DNA of 64,000 nucleotides from Chaunax sp. Z400 (GCA_037577475.1 CM075187.1:22102810-22166809), one strand, 5' to 3'. Numbered from the stretch's first letter, positions 13,391 through 27,030 are shown. The notes: generated by a model from the sequence alone, not told the origin. Translations and numbers: made by a program.

Positions 13391-14967
13391 TGTTGCTGTA
13401 AGGTTTCACGACTATACTGCACAGTGGATTAGCAAGAGAAACCTGGTTCAAATGTTTCAACAGGTTTCTCTCTCCAGCAACCATCGCTGAAAATATTGAT
13501 GATCAATATTTATGTTTTATCTGTTAGGACTTGAGCCAAATGCAAATTAGCAGGTCTGATCTTCAGCTATCAGCAATGACCATCTTTTTTTTAACCAGAA
13601 CAAAACCTTAGTAGTGTAGTAAATAGGACTGCAGTAAGACTGGGAACAGAGAGGTTGTTGGCAGGTAAACACAAACATGCATTTCAACAAATGACAATGC
13701 CATCATTTGTCTCGAGAGGACAGTTTCTAAATTCCAATGTAACCAACAGAGGACCCTAGTTGTAATAAAGTTTTCCCTTAGGTTGATAGCCATTATTGGG
13801 GGTTACGGTCTACAGTTTACCATCAATCTTTTCAAAAGAAGAAGAAACACCCTTCAGCCTTACTGCATGGACAAAAATAACAATATTTACTGTGTTTCCC
13901 TGAATCTAAATGTCTTTTTTTTTTGCAAAATGTTTGCTCTTAATTTAGATGAGCCTCTACATATGTCTAAGCAAAGCCCTGTATTTTCCATAATAATTCA
14001 AAAACCATAGAAACATCCGGGGGAAACTAAATCTGATGATCATGAGGCAAGATCTGCAGTTAGGGGAGTGTTTCTATGATTTCTAAGCAGATTTATGGAT
14101 CCTTATCTGTAATGGACATGAAGATGTTGATATCCCTGGAAAGTGTAATCTGTACTGATTCTTAACAGAATTCCGTCATGCATGCGTGTGCAGATCTGGA
14201 TGAGTTATGACTCTAAGAAGAAGTTGTACGTTATTAGTGAAGGTGAGAAAAACTATAGACGGGCCTCGAGGTTCACAGACATATTGTCATGAGATGAGAA
14301 TAGAAATTAGCCTCTACTTCATGGTTAGCATTTCATGGGCTAAATGCATGCCATTAAACATATTGCATTTTTTAGTTGAAGGCTGAGTGCTCCCAAAGCA
14401 ACCTGACAATTAAACAATGAGGCATTCAACAGAGCGCAAACCTCTGCTAACATCAAGCAACTCTCCAACCAATCAGCCTCCAGGGCTGATGATGGCGTAC
14501 TCTTTTTTTGTCTTCCTACACATTATGGATAAAACAAAGGCAATCGTCTTGCGAAAGCTCAAATCTATAACTTCACCAGAGTTGAATTAACTCAGGCAAA
14601 AAGAGGCATGACCTGTGAATTTTTAAAAAATCTACACCTATCACAAAAGGACAGACTGACAGGAAATAAAAGACACACAGTTACTTCTCTCTGGATGTTT
14701 TTTGAGAGAGGGTGAAATATGAGACAGGGATGATTGTTATACCAAAGGAGCAATAATTTAAGGAAATATGGTTGTATACAATTTTCAGTTTTCTTTCTTT
14801 GTCATGTGCAAAGAGGACAAGTCAAGAAGTCTGTTTACAGTCTCCTTGAAATGAGAGAGAGGGTATGCATTTCATTATTCTCTTTGCATCATGTTTTATA
14901 CAATGAGTCTGATCCCGGACCAAAATTATATGAGCAAATGGAGAGAAAAATCCCCCCCCCCAGGCTT

Positions 14968-14970
<3 letters not shown>
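13391..14970. other. FAM163B upstream/intron sequence, no gene recognised
   Basis: AT-rich sequence with no supported exon on either strand. Confidence 0.45.

Positions 14971-15011
<41 letters not shown>
14971..15011. repeat. (CA)n microsatellite
   Basis: About 20 CA dinucleotides, preceded by a C10 run at 14952-14961. Confidence 0.97.
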
Positions 15012-15013
<2 letters not shown>

Positions 15014-15769
15014 AACAGTGAAATCACTACTTCCTGATGTTAGATTAGTATTTTAAATTTAAACTATGACCTATGTTTAAACATTAAACCAAAACACTGT
15101 TCACTGATGGATAGTAAAACACTGGCAGGCAAAAACAGAGAGTCAACAAGAGATGTGACTGAAGCAAAGCCATCATCGTCATCATCTCATTTCCTTGTTG
15201 CTTCCTGTGTGGGTGTGATGAGGATATAGGCAGGAGCGTGTCGTGCCATGAAACCATCACGCTGTGATTCACGTGACTCATGTATGGCCGACATGACAAC
15301 CAGCATGCCAAAAATGACAGAGGGGAAAAAGCTCTCAGTGAAATCTGGACAAAGAAGAAGAAACACGACTTGTCGAGTTTACCTTTAGAGTTTACCTTTT
15401 GTCCACTCTCTGCCAGGTTAGTGACGGTTTCATTGATGAAATTCATTATTAAATATGAATCCAAACAATGAAGGTGAATTTTCAGCTAGGAAAAGCCCTG
15501 AATAGTTCAAAGCTGCACAGCTCAGCCTCAGTGAAATGTTGCCATCTCTTATACGTTGTATTATTGTGTAGGTCTTTTATAGTGAAATGCCACCACAGTG
15601 AAGACATCTCTTCCAGGAACACTTGAAGTCCACATCACTGAATCACATTCCTTTTATTCCCTCTCTACTTGTCCTAACATTTATATCTAATGAACACTTT
15701 TCCAGAAACAATGTACTTTGGATAACCCATACAGATAAAAACAATATATCACCTATATTGCATGTTTTA
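15012..15769. other. Non-coding stretch, nothing recognised
   Basis: No splice-consistent coding sequence or classified repeat was seen. Confidence 0.4.
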
Positions 15770-15925
15770 GGGCTGAGGGTGAGCACCCTCTGGGAACCTG
15801 GAGCACCCAAAGGGTACCCATGCAAACACAGGGAGAACACGCAAACTCCACAGGCCTGAATTCGAACCCAGAACCTTCTTGCTGTGAGTCGACAGTGCCA
15901 ATCACCACACCACTCTCAAGATTCT
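15770..15925 (-). mobile_element. tRNA-derived SINE fragment
   Basis: The minus strand matches the 5' part of the element that is complete at 27031-27371. It has a B-box-like GGGTTCGAATTC, then GTGGAGTTTGCGTGTTCTCC and GGTTCCCAGAGGGTGCTC. It is truncated beyond the middle. Confidence 0.7.
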
Positions 15926-16210
15926 GCCACAGTAAATCACTAAGAAGCATGTGTCATGACCAATGGGAGTAAGTATCAATACATGTAAAGGTTACATGCC
16001 ACCACACTTACAAACTGTTATCATACACAGACTTTGTATGACTGAGCTCTCATTGACACCCTAAGGATCAGCCTATCACTGTCTGTTGCATTGTTTCCAT
16101 AGTGACGGAGCCCTGAACATCAGTATCCCCAACCCCAGGGAGTCGTTTACACCCACACAGTCAGTCAGCATCACGCACAAACCACCAGACAGCCTCACAC
16201 TCAAAGGTCA

Positions 16211-16246
16211 GCATCCATCCAACCATCCATCCATCCATCCATCCAA
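16211..16246. repeat. (ATCC)n microsatellite
   Basis: Eight or so imperfect ATCC units. Confidence 0.9.
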
Positions 16247-18120
16247 ACTTTTTTTAATTGTTGGACTTAATTAAATGAATAAATAAACATTATCAAATAA
16301 ATGTGATATAAGCAACAGGAAAAGCACACACCACAACAAAAATCCATCCTCTTTTTAACAGAGTTGCTGTTTTGCCCACTGAAGAGGAACCTTAGAGGAC
16401 AATTTATCGTGATTTATCTACCAGACACATCTAAGAGGGCACTTTTGCTGTGTTTATTCAAACATGGGGGCACCAGGAGGAACAACTCCACCCCTAACCT
16501 GTGAATGTGTCACAGAATATGACATTGGCCATGGTTACATAATGAAAACGGAGCAGACAAATTAAAATATAATTCAACTTGTCTGCATTTAGATCAGGTA
16601 TTAATAGGCGTATTTGTTGTTGTTCCTGCTGACAGTGTGGAGAATAATTTAAAACTGTATATTGGGAAATAATATCTGAAAACAATCTAAATGAACAGCT
16701 AAACAAATATATTTGAAATGGAAATCAATGACTATTTTATTTGGTCTCTATAGTCAAAATGTAGTGGGTGTGACTTGACGGACTCAGTGGATTCACCTCC
16801 ACAAAATTCTACAGAAAAATCATTTATATAATTTTTCATATGAGGCCAGTCACCTGACACTAGAACTTGGAACAATCTTTACTTTTTTTTTTTTAACAAT
16901 ATTTGCAGACAAAGGTTGAAATTGATTGTAACGTGACAATTACCCAGAAAAAAAAGGATACCAGAAGGGATTTGATTTAACTGGATAATCAATTAATCAT
17001 TACTGTACAATTTAGTCAAATGAACTTAACTTTTTTTAAACTATTGGAATGCTCATTTTGCGACTTGGTGATTTTAGTGCATTTTACGCGCTGTAGAAGC
17101 TTTTTACCATGGAGCAAACCTGGTACTGATTACACCCAGTGTACTGTGCTGTACTTCTCAGTGCGCTACAGGAACCACAGACACTCCATATAAACATCTG
17201 ATAATCTTACCCTTCATATTAGTATTTGGATCGTCCCATGGCAGCACCTCCAGCTTGCGGCGCCCCGGTTTGCGGGTCGAGAGTCGAGTTACAGCTGGGA
17301 GAGGTGTAACCAACCCTAACTGTCAGCAAACAGCAGCGTTTTACATCCACACACACATCTGTAAGAATGAGGGACAGAGACCTGTGTCGGTGCGTCGAGG
17401 AGGGTAAAGAAGGCAAATTCCTCTTCACGTATCCTCTGTAATCTCACAAGGAGCGCTTAGTTCCACAGCTGGACACGTTTGGAATACAGCGAGAAATTCT
17501 CACCAAACTTTTATTTCACCCTTTGTTGTTTCCTTTATTAATTTCCCATTATTTTAAGTGCAGTTGTTTGCTTCAGGATAGGTTGGAATTTTAAAGAAGT
17601 TGTCCAAATCCATAAAATCCCAAATTCTGAAATATTTCCTCTCTAGGTCCAGATTTGGTTTTAGTCCCAGCAAACGCTTAAAAAGATAACAGCATGAAGG
17701 TAGCTGATCTCAGGTGAGCACAGGAGGATGAGCTGCTAGGAGGAAAGCTCGGGTCCGCTTGTAATTAATTGGGGGGATGTATGTTGTGCAGGGATCCGGT
17801 CTCATCCCGTCTGAGTTGCAGCACATTAGTGACCTGTATGGATGTGACCGTGCGTCACAGCAGCGCGCGCTAAAGAGAAATGCTGAAGGCTGCAACCAGG
17901 TCGCTTCAAATCCCGGTTGTAGAATCAAGAAGAACTATTGAGAAGTGAATCAAGTGTCACCTTCTTAATAGTGTAATAATAATAGTGTAGTAATTCAGGG
18001 CAAAAACAGATAAAGTATGACTGTGGAGGAAAGACAAAAATCTAATTCCTCAAATTATGGATACTTTTTTAAAATATTCTGGAAAAATAACATGTTAGTC
18101 CCAGACTCCTCAACTGTTTA
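16247..18120. other. Non-coding stretch, possible upstream region of FAM163B
   Basis: No coding exon was recognised. Two segments with more G+C and CpG than the flanks (about 17220-17300 and 17790-17890, the latter with GCGCGCGC) are candidates for a promoter or a 5' non-coding exon of FAM163B on the minus strand. This rests on composition and position only. Confidence 0.3.
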
Positions 18121-18130
18121 TTAAAATTGA

Positions 18131-18189
18131 TATTATATATACATACATATATGTATGTATGTATATACATACATATATATACGTATATA

Positions 18190-18227
<38 letters not shown>

Positions 18228-18234
18228 ATATATT
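18131..18234. repeat. (TA)n/(TATG)n compound microsatellite
   Basis: ATAC/TATG units flank an uninterrupted TA run at about 18195-18220. Confidence 0.95.
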
Positions 18235-18269
18235 CCTTTATAGCGAGACCTATCTCACTATAAAGGAAG

Positions 18270-18455
18270 TGGTAAAAAAAAAAATCCTCCATCCATCACT
18301 CTATCCGGATCCATATAAAAATGTATTGGGTTCTTTCCTGGCTCATTTCTGTCCTTCCACCAAGTTTGATGGAAATTCATCAAGGAGTGTTAGAATAATG
18401 CTAACAAACCAACCAATCTACCAACCAACCGATCGACTGACCGACCAATAAACTG
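18270..18455 (+). mobile_element. RTE-like LINE 3' tail
   Basis: It contains ATCCGGATCCATATAAAAATG, a short spacer, CCACCAAGTTTGATGGAAAT, CATCAAGGAGTGTTAGAATA and a terminal run of ACCAACC/GACTGACC units. This word order is familiar from the 3' tails of common fish RTE-type LINEs. No coding part remains. Confidence 0.5.
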
Positions 18456-19200
18456 AGCAGCTGACTGTCCAATATGTGTAGCTGACACAGGCTATACATA
18501 TTGTCTTTGTTGGAGGTAAAAACTTTAAAAAGTGTAAAATGTAGACTTTTTCACATTAGGATTCCCAGGCTGTTCTGTGTTCAAACCTCTGATGGGATCA
18601 AATCTGAATCATTAAGTAATGTTTTACTACTGTGTTGTTCCGTCCGTTCACCGTCTACCTCTCTCTGTCTCCTCTCTCCCTTCCATGGCTCCACTTTGAG
18701 CAGCACCAGGAAAAGACGAGGGGAGGCAGAGAAAGAAAAGATTTTAGTGTGTGAATTATTTAGTGGTTAAAGCAGGCTGAGATTCCACTGTATTGTACAG
18801 ACAAGAGCGTGTAATATTAATGAGTGGAGATGTTAGAGGTTATTTCTTCTCTTATACTCCTGCTGTGCGTCAACACTTCAGCATCCATTCCCACAGGAAG
18901 CTGCAGCTCTGAGCATCAAAAACAGACTTTCATGACAAACCTGGGTTCACGCTGTAGAACTTCGCCGATGCAATCGAACACTGTGACATTGTTGGGATGC
19001 ACCCAAACAAAGTATTTATTGTCTTATCTCTTGTTAGTTATATGCCCCGAAAAGGGTGGGTCAATATAAGAAGCAACTTAGAAACACGAGACTGCTGTTT
19101 GTCTTCCACTTTCTTACAACATATTTCTCTTAATTCCATAATTTTCCCCTAAGCAAGCCTCTTTCAGAGCAACAGATAAGAAAATGCTCATTGGTGACAT
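18456..19200. other. Non-coding stretch, nothing recognised
   Basis: Short frames only, with no domain and no splice chain. Confidence 0.4.
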
Positions 19201-19204
19201 TTTG

Positions 19205-19512
19205 GAAGGGCATTATCCATCCACCCATCTTCTATAACTGTGTATCCTGAGCAGGGTCACAGGGGGACAGGAGTCTATCCCTGCTGACATTGGGCGAGAG
19301 GCGGAGAACAACCTTGACAGGTTGCCAGTTCATCACAAGGCTGAAACAGTAACACCTATGGGCAATTTAGAGTCAATTCACATGTTCTCTGACTGTGGGA
19401 GGATGCTGGAGCACCCAGAGGGAACCTATACCAACATGGGGAGAACATGTTCCACACAGAATGGACCCCGGACTAGATTTGAACAGCACTAATCACTGTA
19501 CCACCAAGCTGC
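19205..19512 (-). mobile_element. tRNA-derived SINE, near full length, diverged
   Basis: It is the reverse complement of the 27031-27371 element. Shared landmarks on + are ATCCATCCACCCATCTTCTA (3' end), GTCTATCCCTGCTGACATTG, TTGCCAGTTCATCACAAGGC and ACCAAGCTGCTT at the tRNA-like head. Small indels separate the copies. Confidence 0.75.
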
Positions 19513-21345
19513 TTGGAAAGGAAGTATAAAGTATTTTGTTGTTATAATTTTGATGTCTTTGCCTTAGAACAACGCTGTTTACATCTCATCCACAAACACC
19601 AGTATACAGTATGTTTTCTTTATGACCTTAATGAATCTAGCAGTTTGTGCCTAAACCTGCTGATGGATCATAAAATCATTTTTATAATAACATATGTGTG
19701 TTGGAAGGCCCCAACAAAACTTTATTTTGTTGTTTAGTTTAGAGGACTTGCTGGTAAAACATTTCCAAAGATCATAAATAAACTAAAATATGTCAGATTT
19801 CAAAACAAATCAGTTGCTGATTTCCTCGAGAACCAAATATTTTCTGTTCTCACAGGAACTCATAGAAAATTAAGGTTGATCATATGCCTGAAAAATAAAG
19901 GACCAAAATCCTCACCCTAGTTTAGAGCGAGAGAGAGATTCAGCAAATTTCCATGCAGCTCCTGTAAGAAGTTCATCTAAAGTATACCCAGAAAACCAAA
20001 ACAACACTTTTGTAGGGTATCACTGACTGAAAATAACCCTCCAGACGTCCATACAAAACCTTTCATTTCTAATTTAAAACAATGGTCCTGTGATAAACTC
20101 AAATAATAAACTCCACACAGTTAATTCAATTTAAAATTCAAATTTAAAAAGTGGAGGCTGTGGTCTACACATACTTTAAATTGTAAAAAAATTTAATAAA
20201 TGATTATACAAACAATGCTGCAAAGAAAGGATCAGCAGCTCCTTGCTGTCATTGTCACCGCTCCACCTCCCTCCTCTCACTGCCTGTTTAATGACATGGC
20301 TCAATGAGACAAACAGGCCTTCAGTGTAAGTCATCCACTTAGCATTGATTTCCACATCAGGGCGATGGATTAGCTTACAGTGGGGACTGTCCACATGTGG
20401 CAAGGTCAGGTAACAGGTCAGCACTGATGAGGCAAAGCCCGATACAGATGATGCATTCACTGTGATGCAGAGAGCTACAGAGAAGAGCAACTGATTCACC
20501 TGAATAAACATAGGATGTGGTCGAGCATTCTTCAGTGTTTTTGCATTAGTGTATTACACATGAATACACATCACCAGAATGAGAAGCATTTTTTTTTCAG
20601 TGGGGGAGTCAATGTCAGCAGCACCAGGAGTTCTATCCTTCTTTTCAATGAGTGTAAATGTATGAAGTTTCTCTCCTCCTCGGCCTTTTTTCTTTTTTTT
20701 CCTTTCTTTTTTTGGCTCTTCTCGAGCAGGAGAGGATTTGTTTCCTTGGGCCTTTGTTCCACTCCAGTTCATAAGCCTGACAGACACAGAGGAGCTGCAG
20801 AATCTTTAATGTGACACTTCATGATACCCACCAGATGCCATCTTCCTCCTTTCCCTCACATCCTGACAAGCCCCGTGTTCAACCAGCTCTGACTGATCTG
20901 AGCTCTTGTTCTCTCAGTCACAACATCGTCTAGAACATGGCCGTAACAGAGCGAGCCAGCAGGCTGACAGGATGTTTCCATCTCTCTCGAGCTTTCCACA
21001 CAAAGTCTGTTTACAGCTGCAGCATCAACACAACAAGCTGCAGGACTGGATACCAGATGAAACATACATCTGATCATTTAAGTGTCATTATCATAAAACA
21101 GTTAAAGGTATGATTATTAGGACATTCATTATATCAAACCTCACCCAATACAATTTTTGACCTTTATGACCACTTTTCAGTAATAGCCATTCCTTGGTAT
21201 GCTATAATTTTCTGTCTATAATAGATTTCATTGGTATTGTTCCCGTGCAGGTTTTAATTGGACATTTCAATAGATGTTGAAATTTGAATTATCTTCTTTT
21301 GAGTAGCATTGAGGAGCATTTGTGTCAGTAAGCAGTCAGCAGGTA
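19513..21345. other. Non-coding stretch, nothing recognised
   Basis: The longest frame (20176-20511, minus, 111 codons) starts with a hydrophobic segment but has no recognisable domain or supporting splice sites, so it is not called as a gene. Confidence 0.4.
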
Positions 21346-21349
21346 AGTA

Positions 21350-21480
21350 ATTAATAATCTTTATTTATATAGTACCTTTAAAAAACAATTGTTTACAAAG
21401 TGCTTTGACAGACAAGACAGGAAACTCAGGGTAACATGACAAGTGTAAGTGTAAAACCATACAGCCAGACAAGATCTGAG
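21350..21480 (+). mobile_element. Dispersed-repeat fragment (TTTATTTATATAGTACCTTT type)
   Basis: The words CTTTATTTATATAGTACCTT and TTTACAAAGTGCTTTGACAG occur in the order I recall from a very common fish non-LTR/SINE tail. The family is not assigned. Confidence 0.45.
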
Positions 21481-22030
21481 ACAGAGTTGAAAGAATTCAA
21501 ACTGAGGATGAAAATACAAAATACACAGCGGGTGATATAAAACCGAAAGTCAAGGTTATGGCCAATGAATACAAGAGAGAATGAATATGGTGACAAAATA
21601 AAAGTAAATCAATATAACAAAGTAATAAATAACAGAAAAATAGAAGACAGTAAAAGGTAATAAAAAAGGTGTCTCGCCTAGCAACAGACAGCAGGGGCAG
21701 ACTGGGGTAATAATTCAAAGCTAAAATCAGTCCAGGCCAATCCCCATATTCACTTCATCCATTACTTATTGGTTATTTAATGAATAAGTAAGCAAGTAAC
21801 TTTGAGTGTGGGTAAAGAAATAGTTTGAAATACGAATAAAAGGCAGGATTTATTGCTTATTCTGTCTCATATAGTTACATGTTATGTACTATATGTTAGA
21901 TATGTGTGTGTTTACATTTTGTTTAAGAAGCAGAATTACAAACAAAAAGAAAATATATATGTGGTGAGATGTCCATGGGGTTACTTAGGGGTATATGTTA
22001 AAAGTTTGAGAGCAACTGGTTTAAATAGTG
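21481..22030. other. Non-coding stretch, nothing recognised
   Basis: AT-rich sequence with no supported exon. Confidence 0.4.
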
Positions 22031-22032
22031 TG

Positions 22033-22092
<60 letters not shown>
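22031..22092. repeat. (TG)n(TA)n microsatellite
   Basis: A short GTGTGTGT run passes into about 26 TA units. The Tyr-Ile frames across it are artefacts. Confidence 0.97.
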
Positions 22093-22094
<2 letters not shown>

Positions 22095-22769
22095 CTCATT
22101 ATTTCTTAAGAATCTAAAGATACAAAAAAAAAAAAAGGATTAGAGCTGAATCAATTTATTCGACAGGAACAGTACAGACAACTTTGTCTTGGAGGTGTTT
22201 GTGCAGGTGCATCAACATGAAGACACTGCCAAGAAAATACAAAGAATGATAGTGTTTCACATGCAGTTCATTCAACTGGATAGTAAATAACATGTCAGAC
22301 AACAGACTAAACATATCAGATATACATGGAGCTCTGTGCAGTGAATTAGAGCGGCACAAAGCATAAAGTACAACACAGACACGTCTTTGTGGGAGTTATC
22401 TACCCTGACAGATCCTCAGCCCTCATTAAAACAGTCTGTTTTAGGCAGAGATGACTCCTCTAGCTTCTGGCTTTCAGTCTCAGTTAAGTCAGTCCTGACA
22501 AACTGGCCTGCAGGTTTGAATCACAGCAACATACTGGCTGTGACAGTTTCTGTCCCAACAAACCAGGGGAGCAAAGTCAGAGCTGGATTCTGCTGAAAAA
22601 GTTTCACAAATGATGAACTCTATCATCTTTATGAAAGCAGAGAGGAATCTTTGGAGCATGAATGTTTTTTTCGTCAGTTCTGCTGAAGATTCCCTTCATG
22701 TAGTTGTAGTAGGCACTGAATTTCTATAAACCGGTCGACAGTGCACAATTACACTGAAACCATGAAAGG

Positions 22770-22799
22770 TTTACTTTACTTTACTTTACTTTACTTTAC
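22770..22799. repeat. (TTTAC)n microsatellite
   Basis: Six perfect TTACT-type pentamers. Confidence 0.95.
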
Positions 22800-23028
22800 C
22801 AACACTTTTCTGAGGCTGATCTGCTTGAGTTAAAAAATCATTGGGAAGATCCAAAGAAAAACGTTTTTCCTGAGTACATGAATGAAGCTCAATGAAAAAG
22901 GTGTCACAAAAGAAGAACCTTTGTCTGACGATGTGTTCAGACTGACCCCGCAACAATATTTATGGCCACATATTAAGGATTGCCAATAAAGCTCCTGATG
23001 GTGCAAATTGAGGAGAACACCCATCTCT

Positions 23029-23139
23029 GCAAGATTATAAATCCTGAACTCAAACACGTGCAAGATTATAAATCCTGAACTCAAACACGTGCAAGATTAT
23101 AAATCCTGAACTTAAATATGTGCAAGATTATAAATCCAG
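23029..23139. repeat. 31-bp minisatellite
   Basis: The unit GCAAGATTATAAATCCTGAA + CTCAAACACGT starts at 23029, 23060, 23091 and 23122. The first two units are identical, the third differs in a few bases, and the fourth is cut after about 17 bp. Confidence 0.95.
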
Positions 23140-24390
23140 TATAAAGCCAGTCTTATACAGTAATTTAATTCTATTTAATATTTCAAATGTATGTAGGCCT
23201 GTTTACTTTCAGGTCTAGTGTGAATTTTGCACATGGAGCAATCATTAAAATGAAGGTGATTTGGAGAAAATGATCACCCCTCTCTTAACACCATCTACGA
23301 ATAAATCCTTGTCAGTCATGCAACAAAAATCCTGAAGGACCCATCAAACATTTTACTTTCAGAATACGAACTGTTACCTTCAGGTAGACACAGCTTGATG
23401 TAAGAGCAACTGTTTCAATTTTTCATTTATTCCTGCTTGAATTACACTACTTAACAACCAGCTCAGTCTTGACGAGCCCCAAGTACTTTATGTACTATTT
23501 ATCTGTTTATAAAATATACAATACAGTAACATTTACATACACTGCTGGCATGTATGAATGTATGTTGTAACATATTTACTAGTAGATGTTTTATGTATTC
23601 TGTGTTGTATATTCTGTGTTTTTTTAATGTATTGCCCCAAGATGACCAGAGCTGTACATTTGCAATATTGCACTCATTGAACTTTGATCGTTTGATCGTA
23701 TAACTTGGTTATAATTAAATTTTATGTTAAAAACTTTTCCAATACAGATTATCTCCAGGACTTTTTGTTCAAATTACTTCAATCACATTTTGGCTTCTGG
23801 TAAAAACCTAGACTGACTGTGATTAGTGATTATTGTGTTGACTATTTTTTATTTGGTGTCAGTCTGTGAGGCGTTAGAGTAGCCAACGTATGTGCAGGAG
23901 AGAACAGTTTAAACCAGAAATATAACAGGTTAAGTTGAAATATGTTAATAAAATTAGGACATGTTCGGAAGTGTTTAAGTAACATGATTTTAATATATGA
24001 CTAAATGTCTGGTTGCTAAGGACCCAAGAGACCTGTGCATTGAAGGGTCACTGGCAATTCTTGGAAACATAAACCCATCATGTGGATCTTTACTGTAACT
24101 CTTAGAATTTGAGATGAGTTAAAGTCATGTTTACTCAATGGGAAGAATTAAGCATAAACATTTATTTTTTGAAATTGAATGAAATATTGTCCCATTGTAT
24201 ACAGGAAAATAAGATCATTTGTTCATATACCACTGCATATTAGACATATTTCCCATTATAGATCATCTCAGGCCATCAAAATTAAATATTAACACCATCC
24301 TGACTGCTGCTCTTATTGATACATCATATAAAGTTGTAATGTTTTCTGTCTTTAACATCACCAATGACAATTGGAGGAGCTTAAGTGATT
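23140..24390. other. Non-coding stretch, nothing recognised
   Basis: AT-rich sequence with no supported exon or classified element. Confidence 0.4.
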
Positions 24391-24562
24391 GCCTGTTTGT
24401 TTGTTTATTTGTTTGTTTTCTGGTCCACAAAGTATCTCAAAAAGTTATCAACAGATTTTGATTACATTTTGTGTACAGTAGATGTGGATCTTGAGCCAAA
24501 GGGAATTTGCTAAAATCTTGATGTGAATCCCGTTACGGATGCAGATTCTGGATCACTTTTTC
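24391..24562 (-). mobile_element. RTE-like LINE 3' tail, reverse orientation
   Basis: A GTTTGTTTGTTT run is followed by ACAGATTTTGATTACATTTT, GTAGATGTGGATCTTGAGCC and GGATGCAGATTCTGGATCAC. This is the reverse-oriented word order of the tails at 18270 and 47981. Confidence 0.45.
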
Positions 24563-24588
24563 ACTTTTCACTTTTCTTAAGCATTGCA

Positions 24589-24590
<2 letters not shown>

Positions 24591-24683
<93 letters not shown>
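24591..24683. repeat. (TA)n microsatellite, about 93 bp
   Basis: An uninterrupted AT/TA run and the longest simple repeat in the window. Its length is likely to be polymorphic or unreliable in assembly. Confidence 0.97.
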
Positions 24684-24684
<1 letters not shown>

Positions 24685-27021
24685 TTTTTTTTACATTTTG
24701 GCAATACTATAACTACTACTTTAATTTAGGGGGGGCAATATGCATTGGGTCACAGTACTGTATCAGAGAGGGGTAGAGACATGGCACTGCCACCAATATG
24801 TAGCTGAGATAATGTAGATCAGAGTCATTCAAATGGATTTCATGTATATGTTAGAGGCAAACAGTTATATCTAGACCAAAAATAGATCTGGATCAATAGA
24901 AATTTTAAAGAAATCCATCAAAAACAATCAGTGATGACAACATCCATGCCTCTCAGACTGCTGGGTTTCATTATGAAGAGATGACCATATCCACAAATAC
25001 CCACAGCCGCTACTTCCAGCCCAGCAAGGGAAATAAAAGTTCTCTTTCCTGTTGGAAACAGAAATCTGACAGGATGAGTGTACGGAAAATGTGGAATTGA
25101 TGATGATAAAACAGATGAAATGAAATTCACTTCCCCTCTTAACTCAACCCAGACCTCCACCCATATTGGGACTTTCTTGCTTTGTAAACCATGACGTTGT
25201 GCTGTTGCTCTGATAGTCTCATAATGACTTGAAAGAGTTTACATGATAGTTTTAAGCCTGGTGTGTCTCATACACATACTAAAAGGGTGACTTCTGCATC
25301 TGCATGAGATACTAAGCCATGTGACAAATGAGCAAAACCCTGTAGCGGCCACAGTAATATGAAACAAAGGGACCTTCTGACCCTCCTATTCCGTCTTTGT
25401 TAGAGCAACAAAGACGGCGAAGGTCAGGATGGAAGTGATTGTTAATTGATTTGAAGTGATTTGTGTCTTGCTCCCCAACCAGTTTCAATGAAACTTTGAG
25501 GAGAGGGGAGGCATGGGCCAGGCAAGCTAAACAATTGCCTTTGCAGAGATATGTGCTCTACTGAGATCTAGTCTAGTTACGGATTAAACAAGCCACACAG
25601 AATATGTAGATTAACGAGATTTATCAGTGCAGGCAGGTACAATTTATTACATTTGGACAGAGCAAGGTCAACTTTTTACCTGTAAACCAGCAGCAGGACT
25701 TTTCTTTGCTCTCCACCAATCTAGTATGAACCCCTAACATCTTGGAAACAGTTTTGAGTTGATATCAGGAGGATGTTAACGTCCAGTTTGACAAGCTGAT
25801 GCAGGCAGCAGCTCTTACTGACTCCAGATGTCGTCTGAAGTTTTCTCAGTTGCTGTGTGTCTCCTCCAGCCGTGTGAACGTCAGGCTGGAGACTTCCTCC
25901 TTTGAGCTGGCCCGTCAGCTTACAGGTGTCTACTGTTTCGTCTATTATTTAGTCTAGGAATTCCACTGTGAGAGGTGCCTCTGACCTGTCTGAGGGAGCT
26001 TTATTATCATTTCATCAGCCTGCAGGTTGTCTGTGAAAGGTCAGACTCCTGGACGGCTACCGGCTGTGGTGTGAAGGCCTTCAGGGTTGTGGTGAACTAC
26101 TGGATCTCCTCAAAATGCCACAGGCAAGGGAAATGTGATGTTAGTATGATCTGCCGATTTAGCCCTCCAAAGCTTTCCCACCAAACCCCAATGTTTATAA
26201 AATGTATAGAGTTATCCTCATGTTACAGCCCATGATGTCAGGCTGCCACTCCGCGCCCTCTCCCTGCGTCATCGGACGGGTCAGTCAGCAGAGGTTTGTA
26301 GTCTGGATCCATTCAAACACCCGTCTGATCCGGAGCACTGCACAAAGCGGCCCTCACCTTCAGACAAAACAGAGGAAACAACCCGTATTTCTCTTTTCTT
26401 CAAGCACAAGCTTCTGTTCACGCTTTGATTTGTTTCCACTGATTAAGTCTCATTATGTAATTTTCAAAAGATACACATAAATTCCTATCAGGGTGTTTGA
26501 CCCAGGTCAGGCTTTAGGGTGATTTTAGAATAGGTTTTTGTTAAATTTGGAATCTTTTGCACATTTTTCATCCAATTAAAACTGAATCTCAAACGCAATA
26601 ACATAAATATATTACACCTACACTATTGTGTCTTCGTAATGCCCAAACATCTATATAGTGTTGGAGCAATCTGTTTTCTAAGGATTTATATGTAATAAAT
26701 AGACTCCAATTATTCAGACATTAATAATTGAGAAAAATGAAGTGGCACATTATGGATCTGTTTCTACTTTAGAAAGTTGGAATTTTGCATTTAAATGATA
26801 TAACATAATATTTCTGTAGTCTTTCACTAAATACCCATGTGCATATGACTAACATGATGGAAGAAAATATGTTGTATTCTTGACAATCCATGAGTCAAGA
26901 TAGATGAGATTTGATATATTATGCATCTAGTAATCTTCTTTAAAATGTCTTCTTCTCAGTTGAAAGGTATGTTCACATATTATGAATCAATATTGTAGCT
27001 GCACGCTCCACACCAAATTTC
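24684..27021. other. Non-coding stretch with an unexplained higher-complexity patch
   Basis: Most is AT-rich and featureless. About 25780-26130 has more balanced base composition and some open frame (for example FDKLMQAAALTDSRCR at about 25791), but I recognise no domain and see no convincing splice chain. It could be an old pseudogene, a repeat or chance. Confidence 0.3.
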
Positions 27022-27030
27022 ATTTGCACA

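Noticed and set aside
20176..20511. 111-codon minus-strand frame with signal-peptide-like start
   Set aside because: No recognisable domain, no splice or promoter support, AT-rich surroundings; a hydrophobic start alone is weak evidence.
23029..23139. CRISPR-like direct repeats
   Set aside because: The units are back to back without spacers and lie in a vertebrate genome; this is a minisatellite.
25780..26130. Possible old gene remnant
   Set aside because: The base composition looks more gene-like than the flanks, but no protein family, splice chain or conserved motif could be recognised.
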